64,000 nt of DNA from Phycisphaerales bacterium (lineage in GTDB: Bacteria; Planctomycetota; Phycisphaerae; Phycisphaerales; UBA1924): NCBI GenBank assembly GCA_016709445.1, contig JADJMV010000019.1:11795-75794 (forward strand). The letters are read 5' to 3'. Both the position numbers and the translations under genes were made by a program. The notes under the pieces are model-generated. The model ran no database searches and had not been told where the DNA came from. It saw only the letters and a program-made list of their open reading frames with translations. Each line of letters opens with the position of its first letter. Position 1 is the stretch's first letter. This document shows, in pieces, positions 55,005-63,857 of the stretch.

Positions 55005-56252
55005 TCAGCGGGCGGCGCGGGCGCCCGAGGCGCCGGGCCGACCCTCGGCGCGGATGCGCCGACCAATCTCGCGGAGTGCCCGAGCGTCCGAGTCGTGCAC
55101 CGATCCGTCGCCAAGCAGGCCGGCGCTGAGGAGCAGGTTCGATCGGTCGGAGGCCGCTTCCTGGTACAGGCCCCACACGGCGTCACCATCGAGCCGGGTC
55201 GCGTCCGTCACCTTGCGATACCCCCAGGAACCCGTCTGGAGAGACTCCCGAACCTCGTGGCGCTTCGATCGGTTCGACTCCAGCGCCCGCTGGGCGAGAG
55301 CGGTGCGGGAAGGATCGTCGAAGGCATGCTGCACCGCGACCGGGAGGCTCGCCGCGCCGCGAGCCGTGGCGGTGAAATCCTCCGTGCCCGTCACGCCTTG
55401 GTCGAAGGCGATCAGGCACTGGGGCTGCAGGCGTCGGACCATCGCGTACATCTCGCGGATGGGGAACAGCTCGGGCTTGGCGAAGTACCCCATCGGCGGA
55501 TCGAGCCAGACGCCCGCGATCGGGCCGTAACTGGTGAGCAGCTCCGCGATCTGTGCGGCCGCGAACTCGGTGTAGCGATGGAAGTCCGCGTCCCGTGTCC
55601 ATTTCGAGTCGGGATCGCCGGCGCGGGCCCTGGCGAGCGGCGAGACCTCCCGGGAGTAGAAGTACGGGTGTCGCCAGTCGAGGGCGTATGCGTAGTACAG
55701 GCCGAGCCCCAGCCCGCGCTTCTGGCACGCCGTCGAGAGTTCCGCGACCAGATCGCGGCGCGCGGAGCTCGTGGTGCTGGTGAAGTCGGAGAACTGGGAG
55801 TCGAACAGGCAGAACCCGTCGAAGTGCCTCGCCGTGAACACGATGTACCTGGCGCCGGCATCGACAGCGGCGTCGGCGAGCTGCTCGGCGTCGAAGCGAT
55901 CCGGGAAGAAGTGGTCGGCCAGGCTGGCGTAGTCCCGGACCGGGATCCGCTCGGTGAGCATGACCGACTCGCCCCGCCCCAGCATCGAATACAACCCAAG
56001 CTGCACCATGAGGCCGAGGCCGGCCTCCGCGAACCAGGCCCGCCCGGCGCCCGCGGCATCGAGCTGGTGCAGGTCGGCGAACGCCGCGAGGTATCCGGGG
56101 GCGGCATCCTCCCCGTCGTCGGGAGCACGGGAGGCTCCCAGCGCCGCGGTGGACCCGACCAGCCACGCCGCGGCCTGGAGGAAGGCCCTCCGGCTCAATC
56201 GCTCCGCAGGATCAGTCGTCGGAATCCTGACGTCGTCGTTTCTTCTCGCCAT
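55005..56252 (-). CDS. GH29-type alpha-L-fucosidase, exported
   Basis: 415 residues. A twin-arginine leader (ERLSRRAFLQAAAWLVGSTA) indicates folded export. GH29 features: GLGLMVQLGLYSMLGRGES, YIVFTARHFDGFCLFDS, and IAGVWLDPPMGY, whose Asp (about residue 251) is the expected nucleophile. Removes fucose from glycans. The ATG at 56252 overlaps the end of the arfB-like gene by 41 bases. With the fucokinase and GDP-fucose pyrophosphorylase 12 kb away it suggests a fucose salvage route. Confidence 0.88.
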   Translation of the reverse strand: MARRNDDVRIPTTDPAERLSRRAFLQAAAWLVGSTAALGASRAPDDGEDAAPGYLAAFADLHQLDAAGAGRAWFAEAGLGLMVQLGLYSMLGRGESVMLTERIPVRDYASLADHFFPDRFDAEQLADAAVDAGARYIVFTARHFDGFCLFDSQFSDFTSTTSSARRDLVAELSTACQKRGLGLGLYYAYALDWRHPYFYSREVSPLARARAGDPDSKWTRDADFHRYTEFAAAQIAELLTSYGPIAGVWLDPPMGYFAKPELFPIREMYAMVRRLQPQCLIAFDQGVTGTEDFTATARGAASLPVAVQHAFDDPSRTALAQRALESNRSKRHEVRESLQTGSWGYRKVTDATRLDGDAVWGLYQEAASDRSNLLLSAGLLGDGSVHDSDARALREIGRRIRAEGRPGASGARAAR

Positions 56253-56625
56253 GCTCACGCTTACCCCGCAGCCTGCGTTCGACAGCGCCGCGCCCGGGCT
56301 TGGTGGCGATGCGGGGCTTGGGCTTGGCGAGGGCTCGGACGAGGAGCTCTCTCAGCCGCTCCAGGCATGCCTCCCGGTTGCGACGCTGCGACCGAAACTC
56401 ATCGGCCTGGATCACCAGCTCGCCGTCTTCCCCGACGAGCCATCCCTTCCCGAGCCGGGCGACCCTCGCCCGGACCGGAGCCGACACCGGGAGATCGGCT
56501 AAAGAGAGGCGGAGGATTGCCTTGGTTGCGCGCTTGTTGACGTTCTGTCCACCGGGGCCCGAGGCGGAGGCATACGAGAACCGCAGGGCCGCTTCGGCCA
56601 TCCGAACCCCCGGGGCGATCTCCAC
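56212..56625 (-). CDS. Peptide-chain-release-like protein ArfB
   Basis: 137 residues. Ribosome-rescue hydrolase or related GGQ protein: SYASASGPGGQNVNKRATKA, with the GGQ at residues 25-27 from the GTG at 56625 as in E. coli ArfB. The C-terminus is Arg/Lys-rich (KPGRGAVERRLRGKREHG), which fits the tail that enters the mRNA channel. The ATG at 56601 would remove eight residues that align with the family, so GTG is preferred. Confidence 0.88.
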   Translation of the reverse strand: MEIAPGVRMAEAALRFSYASASGPGGQNVNKRATKAILRLSLADLPVSAPVRARVARLGKGWLVGEDGELVIQADEFRSQRRNREACLERLRELLVRALAKPKPRIATKPGRGAVERRLRGKREHGEKKRRRQDSDD

Positions 56626-56715
56626 TCCGTGCGCTTGATCGGGACGTTGCTCTTCCAAGGGAGGTACCCTACCGCGCCGCTCTGCCCCGACCACCCATTC
56701 CATAAGGAACCCGCC

Positions 56716-57576
56716 GTGCGATCTATGCCGCTCGCTTCCCTCGTGCTCCTCGTCGCGGCCGCGGGCGCAGCCGCCCAGGACAACCCCGAATCGCCCATTG
56801 CCCCCGCGTCCGACCCCTGGACGCTGAAGTTCGAGCCCGCCGCCTGGTATCTGGCCGTGAACGGCAACATCCGCCTGCCCGGCGCCACCGGGGCTGGAAA
56901 CGGCGAAACCTATACCGCCGGCGACCTCAATCTGGACAGTCCTCGGCTGAGCCCATTCGGAGAGCTGCAGATCCGCCGGGGCGATTGGCGGATCAGCATC
57001 GAGGGGCTGGGCTTCTCGACCGACGACCGCGGGGCCGTGATGGGAGGCGGGGGCCAGATCGGGGGGGCGACCTTCGCCACCGGCGACACACTCCGCTCCT
57101 CTATGGATCTGGTGACGTTCTCGGTGGACGGGGCCTACGCGTTCCACCGGTTCGAAGGCGGCGAGCTGGCTGGGGGCGGATCGAAAGTGCGATCGACGCT
57201 CCTGGCACTCGGCGGTGTGCGTGCGCTCGATGTGAGTATTGATACACAGGTACTTTCATCTGGCAGCGTCTCCGGCACCGCCGGGGGCGATGCGATGCAG
57301 GCGCACCCCTACGGCGGGCTCCGATGGGAGTTGGACCTGTGGGAGAAGTTCACCGTTGATCTGGTCGGGGCGGTCGGCGGCCTCGACATGGGGGACAACG
57401 AATCTTGGTCGGCGGACATCTGGGTGGGGTTTCAGTGGAATCCCACGCCATATCTTGGGGCCCAGGTGGGCTACCGCCAACTCCTGATGGGCGTCGAGCG
57501 GGGGGCCGCACCGGGGGAATTCGCCTGGCAGGGCGGGATCGCGGGTGTCTACGCTGGGGTGACGCTCCGCTTCTGA
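56716..57576 (+). CDS. Probable outer-membrane beta-barrel protein
   Basis: 286 residues. Signal peptide MPLASLVLLVAAAGAAAQ after the GTG start at 56716 (AAGGA seven bases upstream). The remainder alternates aromatic and polar residues (AWYLAVNGNIRLPGATGAGN, FGELQIRRGDWRISIEGLGF) and ends GIAGVYAGVTLRF, with a terminal Phe as in outer-membrane barrels. Substrate unknown. Confidence 0.72.
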   Translation: MRSMPLASLVLLVAAAGAAAQDNPESPIAPASDPWTLKFEPAAWYLAVNGNIRLPGATGAGNGETYTAGDLNLDSPRLSPFGELQIRRGDWRISIEGLGFSTDDRGAVMGGGGQIGGATFATGDTLRSSMDLVTFSVDGAYAFHRFEGGELAGGGSKVRSTLLALGGVRALDVSIDTQVLSSGSVSGTAGGDAMQAHPYGGLRWELDLWEKFTVDLVGAVGGLDMGDNESWSADIWVGFQWNPTPYLGAQVGYRQLLMGVERGAAPGEFAWQGGIAGVYAGVTLRF

Positions 57577-57790
57577 CCTGGGGATACAACTCGCGGTCTG
57601 TCCACGACTTGCCAACACATTGGCGTCGGGCTTGACCGAGAGCGAGGTCCATGCGAGACTCGGGGTCTGCGTGCCACCGATGGCGCACTCGCCCCGACTC
57701 GTGGGGGGTTGCGTCTGAGGGTGGCGGGGTGTCGGGGGTGGCGGGCGCCGGGAGTGGGCGGTCCGCCGAGCGAAGGCAGGGGGGCGGGCG

Positions 57791-58222
57791 ATGGACAAGA
57801 GCGACCCGAGCACCATCTCCAAGACGATTACCAAGAAAGAACTGGCCGAGCGGATCGCCGACCGGACGGGTCACAAACGGGCAGTGGTTCGGGACATCCT
57901 TCAGGAGGTGCTCGAGGAGATCGTGCGGGAGTTGGCCCTGGGGCACCGCATCGAGTTCCGGGATTTCGGCGTGTTCGAGATCAAGGCCCGTGCGGCGCGA
58001 ACCGCACAGAATCCGCGGACGCTGGAGCGGGTGGTGGTTCCGGAGCGGCGGAGCGTGCGGTTCAAGCCCGGCAAGAAGCTGCGGGTCGATGTGGAGTCGG
58101 ACCGCGCGTCGTCGATCACCGAGCCCAAGCTGGGCACACCCCCCAAGGACCCTACCGACATCGGGGAGCGGGCCAAGCAGGACGGCAGGGCCGGGCGGGA
58201 TAGCAACGGCAAGGCAACCTGA
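57791..58222 (+). CDS. HU/IHF-family DNA-binding protein with extended tail
   Basis: 143 residues; HU proteins usually have about 90. The core (about 14-105) shows TKKELAERIADRTGHKRAVV, IEFRDFGVFEIKARAARTAQ and RRSVRFKPGKKLRVDV. A polar tail of about 40 residues (EPKLGTPPKDPTDIGERAKQ) follows. It bends and compacts DNA. The upstream 214 bases contain TTGACC (about 57632) as a possible -35, without a matched -10. Confidence 0.93.
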   Translation: MDKSDPSTISKTITKKELAERIADRTGHKRAVVRDILQEVLEEIVRELALGHRIEFRDFGVFEIKARAARTAQNPRTLERVVVPERRSVRFKPGKKLRVDVESDRASSITEPKLGTPPKDPTDIGERAKQDGRAGRDSNGKAT

Positions 58223-58238
58223 GGGGGGGCGGCCGGCT

Positions 58239-59492
58239 TTAGTCCAGGTGCGCCGGCGCCGGCGTCATGGGTTGGCTGAGGCTGAGCATGCGCTCGAGGG
58301 CCAGGAGCGCCGGGGCGCGAACCTCGTGGTGCACTCGGATCACGTTGACAGCCTTGGGCTCGGCCGGGCGGATCTCGCCATCCTTGACCGGCTGACCACA
58401 CAGATGGTCGAGGATCCACAGCAGGTGGGGCTGGTCGATCCGATACATCGTGGTACAGAGACACTGGCAGTCGGAGAGCATCCGGACATGGATGCCCCGC
58501 GGGGCGACCTCTTCGGCGAGCCGGTTCACGAGGTGGACCTCGGTGCCGACGGCCCAGTGGGCCCCGGGTTCGGACCGGCGGACCTTGTCGAGGATGTACT
58601 CCGTGGAGCCCGAATCGTCAGCGAGATCGACGACCTCCTTCGCGCATTCGGGGTGCACGATGATCTGGACCGGCTCGAGGCCCTGGCGGGTCCGATCGAG
58701 GTTCTCCGCCCGGATCTGGCGGCAGTGTTCGGGCCGGAAGAGCTTGTGGACCGAGCAGTGGCCCGCCCAGAGGATGACCTTCGACGCGAGCACCTGCTCG
58801 GCCGTGGCGCCGCCGAGGGGCTCGCCGCGCTGCGTCCGCTTGGGGTCATAGACGCACGATTCGGTCCCGACATCGATGCCGTGCGCGGCCGCGGTATTGC
58901 GCCCGAGGTGCTGATCGGGAAGGAAGAGGATCTTGACATCATCGCCGCGGTCTGGCTCGGTCCCGCCCGCCATGGCCCAGCGGAAGACCGATGCGGCGTT
59001 GGAGCTGGTGCAGCAGGCGCCGCCGTGGGCGCCGACGAAGGCCTTGATGGCGGCGGTCGAATTGACATAGGTAATCGGAACGATCCGTCCGGACCAGCCC
59101 TGTTGGGTGAGGGCGCCGTGGATCGCGTTCCATGCGTCAACCGTGTCGTCGTAGTCGGCCATGTCGGCCATGGAGCAGCCGGCCGAGAGGTCCGGCAGGA
59201 TCACCGCAACCGACTCGGGCGTGAGCATGTCGGCGGTCTCGGCCATGAAGTGCACGCCGCAGAAGACGACGTGCTTGACCGGCCGGTCTCTGGCGACCTT
59301 CGCGGCCAATTGGCTGAGCTTGAGGCTATCGCCGGTAAAGTCGGCGTGACGAACGACCTCGTCGGTCTGGTAGTGGTGCCCGAGGATGACGAGCGCCTCG
59401 CCGAGTTCTCGCCGGCGTTCGGCGATGCGTTCGGCGGCCTCGTCCGCGGGCATCCTGGTGTAGTAGTCGTCCAGCGACGGCTGCCAGAGCAT
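58239..59492 (-). CDS. nadA: Quinolinate synthase
   Basis: 417 residues. Condenses iminoaspartate and dihydroxyacetone phosphate to quinolinate in NAD biosynthesis, using a 4Fe-4S cluster. Motifs: ILGHHYQTDEVV, FCGVHFMAETADML, DLSAGCSMADMAD, YVNSTAAIKA, FLPDQHLGRNTA, VHPECAKEVVDLA, CLCTTMYRI. Cluster cysteines are probably those of FCGVH, HPECA and CQCLC. ATG at 59492 is preceded by GGGAGG five bases away. nadB and nadC are not in the window. Confidence 0.95.
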   Translation of the reverse strand: MLWQPSLDDYYTRMPADEAAERIAERRRELGEALVILGHHYQTDEVVRHADFTGDSLKLSQLAAKVARDRPVKHVVFCGVHFMAETADMLTPESVAVILPDLSAGCSMADMADYDDTVDAWNAIHGALTQQGWSGRIVPITYVNSTAAIKAFVGAHGGACCTSSNAASVFRWAMAGGTEPDRGDDVKILFLPDQHLGRNTAAAHGIDVGTESCVYDPKRTQRGEPLGGATAEQVLASKVILWAGHCSVHKLFRPEHCRQIRAENLDRTRQGLEPVQIIVHPECAKEVVDLADDSGSTEYILDKVRRSEPGAHWAVGTEVHLVNRLAEEVAPRGIHVRMLSDCQCLCTTMYRIDQPHLLWILDHLCGQPVKDGEIRPAEPKAVNVIRVHHEVRAPALLALERMLSLSQPMTPAPAHLD

Positions 59493-59500
59493 AGTGGCCT

Positions 59501-59518
59501 CCCTATACAACTATAGGG
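59501..59518 (-). promoter_or_regulatory. Palindrome overlapping the nadA ribosome site
   Basis: CCCTATA-CAAC-TATAGGG, a perfect 7-bp dyad. On the minus strand the right arm supplies the GGG of the GGGAGG ribosome site before the nadA ATG. It could be a repressor operator or an RNA hairpin that hides the ribosome site. Confidence 0.5.
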
Positions 59519-59578
59519 TTGGCCGGCCCGCGGTTCGCGGGTTGCCCACGTTCACGCCGGGTACGCCGCCGCGCCAGC

Positions 59579-59917
59579 TCACGCCGCCTGCGCGACGGTC
59601 AGTTCGCGATCGAAGCAAACGCCCACCTGCTGGCAGAGACCCTCGTTCCCGGCGAGCCGGACGACCGTCGCGCCGAGCATGGCCTGGCGATCGACGATGC
59701 CCCTGTTGGTCCAGTCGATGACGACGTCGACCCTGTCGCCGAGGTTCAGGCGGCGGTGGTGAGAGAGTTCCAGGAGGGCCCCGCCGGAGCTGAGGTCACA
59801 GGTGCGGGCCGCCATGAACTGCAGGGTCGGCTCGTGGAGCAGCTTGCAGGCCCGATCAAAGGTCCGCCGCTCGTATTGCCGACGCTCGATGCATACCTCG
59901 TCGCTGATCCCACCCAT
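59579..59917 (-). CDS. PilZ-domain protein
   Basis: 112 residues. Cyclic-di-GMP-binding motifs are visible: RRQYERR (RxxxR, residues 12-18) and DLSSGGALLEL (DxSxxG, residues 41-51). ATG at 59917 has AAGGAG five bases upstream. Single-domain PilZ proteins act as adaptors that regulate motility or polysaccharide production. Confidence 0.88.
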   Translation of the reverse strand: MGGISDEVCIERRQYERRTFDRACKLLHEPTLQFMAARTCDLSSGGALLELSHHRRLNLGDRVDVVIDWTNRGIVDRQAMLGATVVRLAGNEGLCQQVGVCFDRELTVAQAA

Positions 59918-60087
59918 GCCCGGCTCCTTCCGATCTTGTCTTGGCGGCCCCACGGGGGCCTCGACAGCGGGGATATCGGTCGGCCGGGACGGGGACTTTC
60001 CTGGAAGGCCTCGGGTGACTCCGGATCGGAGCCGGGCACCCCGATGGGCCCCGCCTGCGCGGGCCGGGAGCCGGCCGAGCGCATCGC

Positions 60088-60093
60088 TATTGT
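60088..60093 (+). promoter_or_regulatory. -10-like box (TATTGT) for a leaderless start
   Basis: TATTGT ends 7 nt before the ATG at 60101. No Shine-Dalgarno. Confidence 0.4.
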
Positions 60094-60100
60094 TGCGGGC

Positions 60101-61123
60101 ATGGAAGTCTCGGTGATCATCCCGACATTCGGGCGGCCACGCCAGATCGTCGAGTGCGTACGTCGCCTGGCGAGCCAAACGCTGGACGCCTGCGAGGTGC
60201 TCGTGGGGATCGACGGGGGCCGGGACGCCCCGGACGAATCGGGGGCGATCGAGTCGGCGCTGCGGGGCGTGTGGCGGCGCGGTGAGGGTCTGCAGATCGA
60301 GCGTTGCCCGAAGGTCGGGCTGGCGGCCGTCCGCAATGCGCTGCTGCCTCGGGCGCGTGGACGCATCATGGTCTCGCTGAACGACGACGTGCTCCCCGAG
60401 CCTGATCTGCTGGCTCAGCACGCCGGCGCGCACACCGCCGGCGCCCCCCCCGTCGTCGTTGTCGGGCACTCGCCCTGGCTGGTGCAGGCCCCGGACCGTC
60501 TGTTCGACCGGCTGATCCGAGAGACCAGCATGGTCTTTTTCTATGACCAGATGGAGGCGAGATTGGCCTCGGGTGAGGTGGGACCGGATCACGATTGGGG
60601 GTTCCGCCACTGCTGGGGGTTGAACTTCTCGCCGCTTCGGCTGGTGCGTGAGGTCGGCGGATTCACGGTGTATCCCGCGACGTACGGATACGAGGACAAC
60701 GAGATGGCGTTCCGCTTGCACGCACGGTTCGGGACGCCTGTGGTGTACCGGCCGCGGGCGGTCGCGGGGCACGATCATCGGATGGAGCCCGAGGGCTACC
60801 TTGCGCGGGAGTACAAGCTGGGATACGCGGCGTTGGGATTCGCGCGGGCCTCTCCGGAATGTTCGGCGGCAATGTTCGGGCGTGACGTCGCGAGTGAGGC
60901 CGAACTCGCGTATTCGCGTGCGTTCGTCGAGCGCGAGCGGGGTCTGGCGGCGCGGGTGCGGGCGGTGTTCTGCGAGCTGGCGCAGCTGCCCTCCGATGCG
61001 GTCCCCGGGCGCGAGCACCCCGCCGGAGCGGCGGTGATCCAGGCCCTCTATCAGCAGCACCTGCTGCTGAAGCGCTGGGAGTGGAGGCGGGGGTTGGTGG
61101 ACGGGGCGGAGGTTTCTGGATAG
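60101..61123 (+). CDS. Family 2 glycosyltransferase
   Basis: 340 residues. GT2 GT-A fold: MEVSVIIPTFGRPRQIVECV (nucleotide-sugar start), IMVSLNDDVLPEPDLLAQHA with the DxD-like NDD, and GFTVYPATYGYEDNEMAFRL (acceptor/ED motif). It transfers an unidentified sugar to a surface glycan. Its 3' end overlaps the antisense GT4 gene by 73 bases. Confidence 0.88.
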   Translation: MEVSVIIPTFGRPRQIVECVRRLASQTLDACEVLVGIDGGRDAPDESGAIESALRGVWRRGEGLQIERCPKVGLAAVRNALLPRARGRIMVSLNDDVLPEPDLLAQHAGAHTAGAPPVVVVGHSPWLVQAPDRLFDRLIRETSMVFFYDQMEARLASGEVGPDHDWGFRHCWGLNFSPLRLVREVGGFTVYPATYGYEDNEMAFRLHARFGTPVVYRPRAVAGHDHRMEPEGYLAREYKLGYAALGFARASPECSAAMFGRDVASEAELAYSRAFVERERGLAARVRAVFCELAQLPSDAVPGREHPAGAAVIQALYQQHLLLKRWEWRRGLVDGAEVSG

Positions 61124-62653
61124 AGCGTGTGGACCCGCGCCCCGGTTCTCGCGGCGCAGCGGGCGGCCATCCCCCGCTGGTGCAGCCAGGAGCTGATCAG
61201 AATGTCCTCCGCGCCGTGGGCGCCGGCCTCTTCGGGTGCGGTGATGGGGATACCCCACAGGCTCGCCCCTTGGCGTGCGGCATCGTCGTCGAGGAATGCC
61301 ACGATCGTGGCGGGCGAGCGCTCGAAGACCTCGCGGAGTTCGAGGGTGTGACGACCGACACCGTACACGGCGATGGAGCGGCCGGCGAGTCCCGCCAGCG
61401 CGGCGCTGAGTCGCTCGGGTGCGTCGTGGGGCACGGTGCCCGAACCCCCGCCGCCGGGCCCGGTGAACGCGGCGGGGAGGTGCGATGGCCACGCGCGCGG
61501 CGCGGACCGGGCGATCCGGTCGATGACGGCCCCGTACCGAGCAGCGCAGCGATCGACAGCGAACCGCCCGAGGATGAGGGCGTGCCCTTCGACACGGATG
61601 TCCACGAGCGAGGCATCACCGGCGCCGATCGCCCGCTCGACGGCATCGGCGAGGGCGAGCCCCGTGGTCTCGTCGCCGGCGTCGGGGCCCGCGTCGGCGA
61701 GAAAGCCGGTGCGTCCGTCGGCGATGAGTTGGTCGGTGCCGGAATCGCTGGGGGTGAGGACCGGGATGCAGCCGCGGGCCATCGCCTCGAGGAGCGCGAC
61801 ACTCAGCCCCTCGTAGCGGGAGGGCAGGAGGAAGAGGTCGGCGCCCCCCAGCGCGCTGGCGATGCCGGGGGGCGAGGCGGCGGGGAACCGACGGATCGTG
61901 GGGCGCGTCAACGCCATTTCGTCGATTGCCTGAGCGGCCGGGCCATCGCCGATCAGCGCGAGTTCGTGCGGCGTGCCGCGTCGGGCAAGTTCATCGGTGA
62001 GGGCGACGAGGGCGAGGACTCTCTTCTGCTCGTGGTCCATGCGCCCGCAGTAGAGCAGGCGGATGGGCCGGTCCTGCAGGGGCTCGCGCGGCGCGGGCGT
62101 CTCGGGCGTCTCGACGCCGTAGCCGATGCCGAACACCTCGGTCGACCGGCTGGGGAGGCGGGATCGGAGGCGCTCGGTGAGGCGGTCGCTGACCCCGACG
62201 AAGGCCGACACAACCGGCGCGTAGTGCGTGCAGACGAGGTCGTTGTATGGCGTGTCCGAGTGGTTGACAGCGAGAACGCGGAGGAGGCCCGGGTTCTCGA
62301 AGGAGAGTGCCGCAAACACGCCGAAGGAATCGCCGAGGATCGATGGCGCGCAGATCACGGGATGCGCCTGGGGCCCGTGCGGCTAGGATGCCGAGCGCGA
62401 GCCGGTACACGGGAAGATACTCCGAGAGATCGCCCTCGCACGCGTCCATGGGGCCCAGGCCCCTGGCGTCGAGCACCTCGACGTCGGGTTCGATCTCGAG
62501 TTCCACGGGCAGTTGGCCGGGCGGCTCGTCGTGGACAACCAGGGCGCAGGCCCGCCCGCTGCGGGCGAGCGCATTGACCAGGCGCACCGCCCACATCGTC
62601 ACGCCGCTGGCGTTGAGTCCGTGCGGGAGGCTGATGAGCAGGGGGGCGCTCAT
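61051..62653 (-). CDS. Family 4-type glycosyltransferase with Rossmann tail, frameshifted
   Basis: About 533 residues after repair. N-terminal part: PLLISLPHGLNASGVTMWAV to LALGILAARA. Then one extra base in CCCC (62370-62373, plus GGGG) shifts the frame; downstream it continues HPVICAPSILGDSFGVFAAL. The GT-B core has LLYCGRMDHEQKR, FLLPSRYEGLSVALLEAMAR and GTDQLIADGRTGFLADAG. A C-terminal Rossmann-like segment (SIAVYGVGRHTLELREVFER, VAFLDDD) resembles the PglD/methyltransferase-associated nucleotide domains. Overlaps the 3' end of the GT2 gene on the other strand. Confidence 0.82.
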
Positions 62654-62741
62654 GTTCGTCGGGCGCGGGGGGCTTCGGGCGCGGAAGGGTGGGACATAGC
62701 CGAGAGATCGGGGATCCGGCCCCGCCCGCGTCAGAATTGCG

Positions 62742-63857
62742 CTACGCGGCGATTCTCCCGGTACGGGCCCCGCATACAGCGAGCCAGGGCGCAACGACGC
62801 GACGACCACCCCACCGGGCCAGCGCGTCGAGCATCGGGCCGGGACTGAGCGAGCCGATGACGAGGACCTCGGCCCGGTCGGCCGTCGTCCACTCGACGCC
62901 GGAACATTCGCCGACTTCGGAGAGGGCCTGCTCGACGGCCCAGCAGTTCTTCCCCGGCTCGATGATCGCGGCCGAGCGGAATGGCCGCTCGCGATGGGCG
63001 GCGCCGAGCGCGGCGCGGGCGTGGGCGAGACCGGTGAATCGGTCCCAGATCTCCCTGGGCATGGGCCGGCGGGGCTGCGCCTGCAGCGTCCGCCGCGCGA
63101 GCGCGAGGCCCCGCATGTAGCCCCCCAGGGCTCGCTCCTTCTCGGCAACGGCGCGATAGCGGCGACGCTGCTCGCGGAGCATCCGGCGGCGATCGCCCTC
63201 GGGGGCGTACCGCTGCATCACCCACGCGTTGTTGCGTGTGAGACGTTCCAGAATGAGTTCCATGTCGCGTCCGGTCTCGACCTTGTGGTGATGGACGACA
63301 AACGAAGGATCGAAGGCGACGCGGTGGCCACTGAGGAGCAGGCGGGCGGCGAGGTCATACTCCTCGACGTAATACCCGAAGGAGGGGTCGTACCCGCCGA
63401 CGGCGTCGAAGGCCGCACGCCGGATCGCGACACCGCACCCGACGAACACTTCCGGCAAACCTCCCGACTCGCGGGCGTTGTGCCGGGGCAGCAAGATGTC
63501 GGCGGAGACCGCGGCGACATCGGGCGGGAGACTGGCGAGCCGGTTGATGGTGACGGCGAAGGGCTCTGCGGCCTCGACGGGGTGCGAGTCGTCGTCGAGC
63601 ATGATGAGCCAACGGGAGTTGGGCGAGGCGGCTCGGGCGGCGGCGTTGCGGGCCGCGGCGCCGGCGTTGTGCTCGAGACGGACAACCCGGGTGCGGAGAC
63701 CATTGGCCAGCAACGGGGGAACACGAAGGGCTTGCTCGGAGGCGTTGTCGGCGATGAGCACCTCGCCGCCCCCGGGGACGGTGAGCGCTCCCAAGGCCTC
63801 AAGCGTCCCCGCGAGCCGTTCGGGGCGATTGCGGGTTGGTAGGACGAACGCGATCAC
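62742..63857 (-). CDS. Family 2 glycosyltransferase (second)
   Basis: 371 residues. MIAFVLPTRNRPERLAGTLE, LEHNAGAAARNAAARAA, LIMLDDDSHPVEAAE (DxD), and VFVGCGVAIRRAAFDAVGGY with FGYYVEEYDLAARLLLSG (acceptor site). A helical tail and a short Rossmann-like stretch follow. GTG start at 63857 overlaps the upstream stop (GTGA), so it is coupled to the partial gene at the window edge. Confidence 0.87.
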   Translation of the reverse strand: MIAFVLPTRNRPERLAGTLEALGALTVPGGGEVLIADNASEQALRVPPLLANGLRTRVVRLEHNAGAAARNAAARAASPNSRWLIMLDDDSHPVEAAEPFAVTINRLASLPPDVAAVSADILLPRHNARESGGLPEVFVGCGVAIRRAAFDAVGGYDPSFGYYVEEYDLAARLLLSGHRVAFDPSFVVHHHKVETGRDMELILERLTRNNAWVMQRYAPEGDRRRMLREQRRRYRAVAEKERALGGYMRGLALARRTLQAQPRRPMPREIWDRFTGLAHARAALGAAHRERPFRSAAIIEPGKNCWAVEQALSEVGECSGVEWTTADRAEVLVIGSLSPGPMLDALARWGGRRVVAPWLAVCGARTGRIAA

